Positions 56,601-64,000 of a stretch of 64,000 nucleotides of DNA are shown here, in pieces. The notes beneath the pieces are model-generated. The model did no database searches, was not told where the DNA came from, and saw only the letters and a program-made list of their open reading frames with translations. The DNA comes from Hemileia vastatrix. Its lineage: Eukaryota > Basidiomycota > Pucciniomycetes > Pucciniales > Zaghouaniaceae. The stretch lies in assembly GCA_030280995.1 (NCBI GenBank), contig JASXTE010000015.1:26096501-26160500 (forward strand), in the 5' to 3' direction. The position numbers and the translations under genes are program-made. Every line of letters starts with the position of its first letter. Position 1 is the stretch's first letter.

Positions 56601-59600
56601 TGTCCAGCACAAGTTTGGCTGAACTTGTGCTGGAAACTTTTATGATGGAGAGTAGCTAGGGTGTAGGTCTTCTTCAGTGCAACTGTTATTTTTTTAAAAC
56701 ATGTCAACTGGTATTTGATCTTTCTTTGTTATTCATATTTTATTATCTGATTAATTTTTTGTCATTAGAATATTATTAATTTTATTAGTATAGAAAAAAC
56801 TTGTGCACCAAATGCATGCCATGTTATATTACACCTTTTATAATATTATTAAAAAATGTTAAAAAAATATGAAAATGATTTTTTTTCCAAAATTATAAAT
56901 TAATATCCAAATGTAACATGAGTGATAAAAAAGTAAAGTAAAAGAGATCAAATATGAAAAAGAAAAATTCAAGGAAAATTCCTGCCTTCAAGAGCCAGTA
57001 GAGGTGTTGAAACAAATGGGTGCCATCAGGGCTAAATTTGATAAAATTTAATTTTTTTTAAAGATAAAAAATTTTTCACCTGAGGTTTGGAAAACTGAAG
57101 GTGGATAATTCAGCCATACCAAACTACTTCTAATGTAATTATTTAGCATTTTTTTAATTTAATTTCCACAGAGAGAATTGATCCCATCTGACTGCACCTG
57201 AACAAAATTGTCCAACACAAGTTTGGCAGAACTTGTGCTGGACACTTTTATGATGGAGAGTAGCCAGAGTGGAAGTGTTTCTCAGTACATCAGTTTTTTG
57301 TTTTTCACATTTCTATTGTTTTTTTAACTTTTTTTTATCATTCATATTTATCTTATAATTAATTTTTTGTCACCATATATATTATTAATGTTTCTAGTAT
57401 CGCAAAAACCTGCATGCCAAATGCAAAATTGGTGATGTTACACCTTTAATACTATTATTATATAAAGTTAAAAAAATATGAATATGTTTAGTTTCTAAAA
57501 AAATAAATTGATATTTAAAATTAAAAAGAGTAATAAAAAATTGAAATGAAAATAAATGGGATGAAATACAAAATAAAAAATACAAGTAAAATTTTACTAT
57601 CAAGAGCCAGAAGTGGTGTTGGGACTGTTGGGGACCCCTAGGTCAAGACTTGGTCAAAACTTACTTTTATGTATAGCTGACAAATTTTGAGCTGAGGTTT
57701 GGACAGACTTTCAGGGGACAATTTTACAATATTAAACATTTTTTACTTCAATAATTGAGTGAAATATCATTTTCATTGCCATAGAGAGAATTTATCTCAT
57801 ATGAATTCATGCAACCAAAAGTGTCCAGCACAAGTTCGGCCAAACTTGTGCTGGACACTTTTATAATTGAGAGTAGGCATACAGCAAATCTTCTTAAACT
57901 CAAAAGGGATTTCTTATAAACATTTCCACTGGTATTTGATCTTTCTGTGTCATTTAAATTTACCATTTGATTAATTTTTTGTCATCATTATATTATTAAC
58001 TTTATTACTATAGTAATAACTTGTGTGAAAAATGCATACCAGGTGGTGTTCCACCTTTAATCATATATTATTAAATAAAGGTATAAGAGTATGAAAATTA
58101 TTTATTTTAAAAATTAGAAATTGATATCCAAAGCAATATGAGCAATAAAAAAGTAAAATAAAAGGGATATAATAAGAAAAAAAAATCTAAGGAAAATTCC
58201 CACTATCAATAACAAGTAGAGGTGTTAGATCAAATGTGCACCACCAGGGCTAAACTTGCACTATATTTTCTTTTTTGTTAAACCAAAGAAAGTGTCCTGA
58301 TGCGTTTTGAAAAATAATCAGGAGGACATTTTGGCAATATCAAACTACTTATTGTGCAATGATTGAGCAAAATGTAATTTTCATTTCCATAGAGTAAATT
58401 TGTCCCATCTGATTGCATGCAACCAAAAGTGTCTGCCACAAGTTCGGCCGAACTTATGCTGGACACTTTTATGTTGTTGAGTATCTAGGGTGTCGGTCTT
58501 CTTCATTTCATTGGGTATTCCTTATAAACAAATACACTTGTATATGATCTTTCTGTGTCATTCATATTTATCATTTGATTCATTTTTTTCACCATTATAC
58601 TATTAATGTTATTAGTATTGAAAAAAATTTAAGCCAAATGCATACTGGGAGATGCTACATCTTTAATAATCTTATTAAATAAAAGTAAAAAAAATATGAA
58701 AAGTATTAGTTTTACAATAAATAAATTGATATTTGAAAGCAAAAAGAGGAATAAAAAAGTAAAATAAAAGTGATTAAATATGAAATTAAACATTCAAATA
58801 AAATTTCTGCCATCAAAGAAAATTTGAGTTTTCAGACCGAAATTGCACCACCAGTTCTAGATTTGGAATATATTTTCATTTTTTTTAAATTAATTTAAGT
58901 GTCCACCTGAGTTTTTCAAAAAAATCAGGAGGATAGTATAGCAGTATAAAACTACTTCTTGTGCGATGATTGAGCAAAAATTCATTTTAACTTCCATTGA
59001 GTAAATTTATCCCATCTGACTGCATGCAACCAAAAGTGTCCAGCACAAGATCAGCTAAACTTATGCTGGACAATTTTATGATGGAGAGTAGCTAGGGTGA
59101 AAGTCTTCATCAGTTAATCTTATATTCATTTTAAAAATGTCTATGGGTGTTTGATCTTTCTGTGTCATCCATATTTATTATTTGATTATTTTTTAGTCAC
59201 CATCATACTATTAATGTTTTTAGTATAGAAAAAACATGTGTACTGAATGTACACTTTGTGATTTTACAACTTAAATAATATTATATAATAAATGTAAAAA
59301 AATGTGAAAGTTATTAGTTTTACCAAAATAAAATTGATATTTAAAAGCTAAATGATAAATAAAACGGTAAAATTAAAATTAAAGAGATAAAACATGAAAT
59401 AAAGATATTAAGTATAATTTTTTCTATCATGAGCCAGTAGACGCTTCAGAAAAAATGGACACCATCATAGATTAACATGGATCAAATTTACTTTTTACCA
59501 AAGTAAAAAATTGTCTACCTTAGGTTTGGACAAACTTCTGGGGGACAATTTTTCCATATAAAACTACTTTCATTGCAATGATGGAGTGATCATTCAGTCT

Positions 59601-62330
59601 CATTTCCATAAAAAGAATTGATTGCATCTGATGGCATGTAACCAAAAGTGTCCAGCACAAGTTTGGCCAAACTTGTCCTGGAAACTTTTATCATGGAGAG
59701 TAGCCAGGGTGCAAGTCATTTTAAATCATCTGGAATTTCTTATAAACATGTCCACTGTTATTAAATCTTTGTGCCTCACTCATATTTATCAATTGATTAA
59801 TTTTTTATCACCATTATATTATTAATACTATCAGTATAGCAAAAACTTGTGTGCCAAATGAATACTGGGTGATGTTACACCTTTTATAATATTATTAAAT
59901 AAAGGCAAAAAAATATGAAAATAATTTATTTTACAAAAAATAAACTTCTATCCAAAAGCAATATGAGAGGAATAAAGTAAAAAAAAAGAAATCAAAGATG
60001 AAAATTAAAATCCAAGTTAAATTCCTGCCATAAACAGAAAAAAGAGATGTTGAATCAAATTAGCACAATCAGGGCTAAACTTGCACTAAATTTTATTTTT
60101 TGTAAAAATAAAAAAAAATCCACTTGAGCTTTACCAAAACTTCAGCATGAAAATTTTGCCATATCAAACTACTTCTAGTTTAATTTTTTATCAAAAATTT
60201 ATCTTCATTTCCATAGAGAGAATTTCTCCCATCTGACTGCACCTGACCATGAGTGTCCAGCACAAGTTTGGCTGAACTTGTGCTGGACACATTTATGATG
60301 GAGAGTAGCTAGGGTAGAATTTTTCTTCAGTTCATCTAGTATTTCTTACAAACATGTCTACTGGTATTTTATCTTTGTTCCTCACTCATAAATATCATTT
60401 GATTAATTTTTGGTCGCCATTATATTATTAATTTTATAAGTATAGAAAAAACTCATGTGCCAAAAGCATACCAGGTAATGTTATGTCATTTATAATATTA
60501 TTAAATAAATGTATAAAAATATGAAAATAGTTTATTTTAAACATTATTAATTGATATCCAAAAGCAATATTAGGAATAAAAAATTAAGTTAAAGGGATCA
60601 AATATGAAATAAGAAATCCAAGTAATATTCCTACTATCAAAGGCCAGTAGAGGTGTTGAAGCAAATGAGAGCCATCAGGGATAAATTGTACTAAATTGAC
60701 TTTTTTTTAGAGATAAAAAATTGTGCACCTGTGGTTTGGATGAACTCTAGGTAAAAAATTTGGCTATGTAAAACTACTTCTAGTGAAGTTTTTTATCAAA
60801 TAATTTTTTTCATTGCCATGGCGAGAATTGATCTCTTATGACTGCACCTGACCAAAAGTGTCCAGAACAAGTTCGGCCGAACTTGTGCTGGACACTTTTT
60901 TGATGGTGAGTATCTAGGGTGCAGCTCTTCTTCAGTGCAACAAGTATTTTTTTAAAACATATCCACTGGTATTTGATCTTTCTGTTTTATTAATATTTTA
61001 TCATTTGATAAATTTTTTGTCACCAGTATATTATTATTTTTATTAGTATAGCAAAAAAAACATGTGCCAAATGCTTACAGGGTGATGTTAAACCTTTAAT
61101 AATTTTATTAAATACAAGTAAAAAATTATGAAAATGATTTTTTTTACATAAAATTAATTGATATCTTAAAGAAAAAAAAGGGATAAAAAGAAATAGGTTG
61201 AATAAAAGGGATTTTATATGAAATTAAAAATTCAAGCTAAATGCCTACTTTCAAGGCTCAGAAGAGGTGTTGGATAAAATGGGAATCATCAGGAGTAAAA
61301 TTGTACTTAATTTGATTTCTTGAAAAACTAAATGAAGTTTTCAACTGATTTTTTTCCAATATTTAGTTGGACACATTGTCTATATCAAATTACTTCTAGT
61401 ACCATGATTGACCAAAGTAAATCCTCATTTTCATATGCAAAATTGATCCCATATGGCTGGACCAGGCCAAAGGTGTCAACCACAAGTTTGAGAATTCTTC
61501 TGGTGGACACTTTTATGATGGACAGTAGTAGGATGCAAGTCTTCTTTAGTTAATCTAGTATTCTTCATAAACATTTCCAACTTATTTTTGGCCAAAAATA
61601 AGGTGGAAATTTTGTCCATATCAAATTACTTCTAAAGCCATGATTGACTAAAAATTGATTCTCATTGCCATATAGAGAGTTGATCCCATATGACTGGATC
61701 TGGCAAAAGTGTCACCACAATTTTTGATAAACTTAAGTTTGAAAATTTTATGATGGAAACTAATTGCAAGTCTTCTTCATTTCATCATGTAATCCTCATA
61801 AAAATTTCCACCTGTATTTTGGCCAAACTTCAGATGGACACTTTGGCCATATTAAATTAATTCTAGTTCCATGTTGATAAAAAACTGATACTTATTGCCA
61901 TATATAGATATTAAACCCATCAGACTGTTCCTTTCCAAAATTGTCTACCTGAATTATGGCTAAACCTCAGTTGGACACTTTTATGATTCAGAGTAGCTAT
62001 GGCAAAAGTATTCTTCAGTTAATTTGGTATTCATAATAAATTTATCCTCTTGAAGTTTAGCCTAACTTCAGTTGGACAATTTTGGAAAGCACCAGCTAGT
62101 CACTATCCATCAAAAAAGTGTTCACCAAAATTTTGGCTAAACTTGTGTTGGACCCCTTTGATCAGCCACAGTCAGATGAGATCAACTCTTTTGATGGAAA
62201 TGAGGATGATTTTTTGGTCAATCATGGAAATAGAAGTAGTTTGATGTGGGCAAATTACCCCCCTGAAGGTCAGACAAACCTCACAAGGACACTTTTTAGC
62301 AGGGAGTAACTGAGAAAAATCCATTTATCA
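53690..62330 (+). repeat. 605-bp satellite array with palindromic core
   Basis: Palindrome centres at about 54219, 54800, 55404, 56013, 56618, 57226, 57839, 58447, 59054, 59666, 60271, 60876 and 61491: intervals 581, 604, 609, 605, 608, 613, 608, 607, 612, 605, 605 and 615. After that, units shrink (centres near 61722 and 61959) and the last piece (about 62100-62310) is inverted. Each unit has, in order, GATCCCATCTGACTGCA, the palindrome (arms GTGTCCAGCACAAGTT), TATGATGGAGAGTAGCTAGG, an AT-rich stretch with CACCATTATATTATTAAT, and AGAGCCAGTAGAGGTGTTG. Units differ by many substitutions, so the array is old or loosely homogenised. No coding capacity is conserved. Confidence 0.93.
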
Positions 62331-62848
62331 GAAGGAAAATCTTTTATTGGATAGTACCAAGGTTTCATACTTGTGTATTATGGTCAGTATTAATTTTGAA
62401 AGTGTCTGTCCAAGCAATTTCATTGCCCATCATGACACATTTTGTTTTAAATGTTTCAAACTGCATGATAAAGTATTAAGGTGTCACATAGTATAATTAA
62501 GTTCTATTAAGTGCCCTCCTATGATGCCTAAATTTATAATTTAATATCTTAAATGATAATTTTTTTTATATAAATTCATCAATATTTTATTTTATTATCA
62601 AAATTAATAGAGCAAGTATCCTGAATTATTATATATGCATAAGCTTAGGTTATATCAATTTGTGCTCAATTTGTGCTCCACAGAGGACCAAAATCAAGTT
62701 CTGGAGGATCAACTTGTGCATAATTTGGAATCAGTTGATATTCTGTCTATAATCAATCTGAGAATAAATGTAAATCTAACTCCAATTTACTTATGTTTAT
62801 AAAGTATTCATAAACCTGGCATAATTAAGGGACACTCTAAATTTCAAG

Positions 62849-62890
62849 AGAGGGGATTGCTATCAATTCACCCCTAGATTTCCCATGGTG
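62849..62890 (-). repeat. right TIR of the satellite-bearing CACTA-like element
   Basis: Reverse complement begins CACCATGGGAAATCTAGGGG; pairs with 52371-52412. Followed by TAT. Confidence 0.82.
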
Positions 62891-62893
62891 TAT

Positions 62894-63411
62894 TTGTTGG
62901 ATTTATAATACAGTATTCATATAGGACCACTTAAATCTTCTAGAAACAGACTTTTCAAGCTAAATCACGTCCTTTTAGTTGATCTTAGCCTGACAGTAAA
63001 TGTTCAGTTGTGAATTAATCCAGTCAAAAACTTTTTTCCAAAGACTACAAAAGCAAACCTAAAACATTTTACTTAGTTTGTTCATCAATAACACAGAATT
63101 GAAATATTCTTTCTATTAATTTAAAATATGCATCATTATTTATTTTAATTAAAATATAATTGCTTTAAAACTAGCTTTTTTATATGAGTAAAACTCAAAA
63201 TACCTATTGTGCCTTTTTTAGAAAAATAATTATAATATGGTAGTTATTCAATGAGCAACTAATATAATGATGAATAATTACCATTTCTACCTTTTAAGTT
63301 CAGTTCTTGCACAATATTTTGCTCAGAAATTCAACCTGAACCACATTTTTTGACATGAGACCACTTTTGAAAATATATGGTGCTTATTCCTAGGTGGACA
63401 TAGAAATTATC
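62894..63411. other. gene-free AT-rich DNA
   Basis: No gene or repeat recognised between the satellite-bearing element and the next CACTA-like terminus. Confidence 0.5.
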
Positions 63412-63412
63412 C

Positions 63413-64000
63413 CACCATATAGCATGGAGGCAGACTTAAGCATTAATATTAAATTCAAAGAATTTTTTGCTTTTTTGTTGTATTTTATCGTTAAAATTTT
63501 ACTTCTAGTTTGAATTTCAGTTTTTCATATGAAAAATTCATTGAGTAGTGATTAATTATTTTAATTCATGAGATAACCAACCAACTGAAAATATTTTCAT
63601 AGAATTTTAATGAACTAAATCATGAAAAGTTCTGGAATCTCATATATTTATTATGTTAAATAAATTTTGATTACAAAACCACTTAGTATTTGAAGAATAA
63701 ACAAAACAAGTAAAAGTTCAAAAATGAATTTCCTTTTGATTTTAATCATTTACTTGCATTTGAAAATTTCAAAGGCACATTAAAATCTAATATTATAAGA
63801 GATATACTTTTTTACAGAATTATAATTAAATAATTTCTCAAATATTAGTGTTGAGTATAAGGAATTTATTAGAGTACTTCATTTAGTCAGAGATTGAGAA
63901 AACACATTGATAATTCTTTTTTCTTAGTTATATGTGGCTTAATGGTATTCTAGAAGTAAAAATATAAAAGATTTGATATTTCAATATTTTTTTGGATAAC
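63413..64000 (+). mobile_element. possible left end of another CACTA-like element
   Basis: CACCATATAGCATGGAGGCAGACTT resembles the terminus at 29943 (CACCACACAATATGGGAGGC followed by AGACTT). Similarity is limited to the first 25 bases and the other end is outside the window, so this is tentative. Confidence 0.35.

Larger units (their letters stand above)
52371..62890. mobile_element. 10.5-kb CACTA-like element filled with a satellite
   Basis: The left end reads CACCACAGGAAATCTGGGGG; the right end, reverse-complemented, reads CACCATGGGAAATCTAGGGG. Similarity goes on inward (GTGAA, TAGCA, CCCTCT): 35 of the first 42 positions match. TAT lies directly outside both ends (52368-52370 and 62891-62893). 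CACCA termini and a 3-bp duplication are the signature of CACTA/EnSpm. Inside: subterminal unique DNA, an ATGCAT array (52740-53110), AT-rich DNA and a satellite of about 13 units (53690-62330). No transposase, so it must move, if at all, with help. The termini are related in style but not in sequence to copies A/B. Confidence 0.82.

Noticed and set aside
59622..59825. Short open frames within the satellite (also 54017-54256, 55386-55568, 62118-62309)
   Set aside because: Not conserved from unit to unit although the DNA repeat is.

Overview
The window is a stack of nested transposable elements in a very AT-rich genome; I found no host housekeeping gene and no RNA gene. The organism is most likely a basidiomycete fungus, probably a rust (Pucciniales). 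Three things point there: the Ty3/gypsy polymerase is of a lineage I know from basidiomycetes (reverse transcriptase with FIDDGGIKG, then an ENPGIRKF-type stretch and a GHVVCREGR-type stretch); the introns are short (50-73 bp) GT-AG introns; and one DNA transposon carries a Tet/JBP-like oxygenase and a Myb/SANT-like protein of kinds that are expanded in rust fungi. The assignment is inference.

Layout. (1) 1-3200, 16026-17502 and 29113-29158 are pieces of an old CACTA-like element (copy A), cut by two LTR retrotransposons. (2) 3201-16025 is an old, decayed Ty3/gypsy element (R0, minus strand) with 4-bp target duplications (CTGT), a small CACTA-type MITE (7618-7833), an unidentified insertion in gag (about 13887-14262), and remains of a spliced antisense gene between pol and the 3' LTR. 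(3) 17503-29112 is a younger related element (R1, plus strand) with an open gag-protease frame, a textbook -1 slippery site and a broken pol. (4) 29159-29942 is a Ty1/copia remnant. (5) 29943-32600 is a second copy (B) of the CACTA-like element in inverted orientation. (6) 32601-50549 is a PIF/Harbinger element (target duplication ATT, native length about 5.67 kb) whose left inverted repeat is split by a second copy of the gypsy family (R2, minus strand, 32627-44904, target duplication TCGG). (7) 52371-62890 is a 10.5-kb element with CACTA-type inverted repeats and a perfect TAT target duplication; it has no visible transposase and is filled mainly by a roughly 605-bp satellite whose core is a near-perfect palindrome.

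How the parts work together. R1 and R2 share LTRs (TGTGGTA...TACCATA), primer-binding site, Gag with a CCHC knuckle, a DSG protease, a 150-bp in-frame repeat, RT/RNase H/integrase and a long 3' untranslated region. By eye the R1 LTRs differ at about 19 sites in 1.1 kb and the R2 LTRs at about 14 plus one indel, so both insertions are fairly recent, yet both pol genes carry several stops and frameshifts. The Harbinger element has the usual pair (DDE transposase and Myb/SANT-like protein) plus a Tet/JBP-like oxygenase; all three genes are decayed.

The observations I find most worth pursuing are: a short stem-loop followed by TAAACTGG, repeated dozens of times in all three gypsy elements, in both coding and non-coding parts, with compensatory stem changes; the TIR-bounded satellite array; the Harbinger element with the oxygenase cargo; and the spliced antisense gene in R0.
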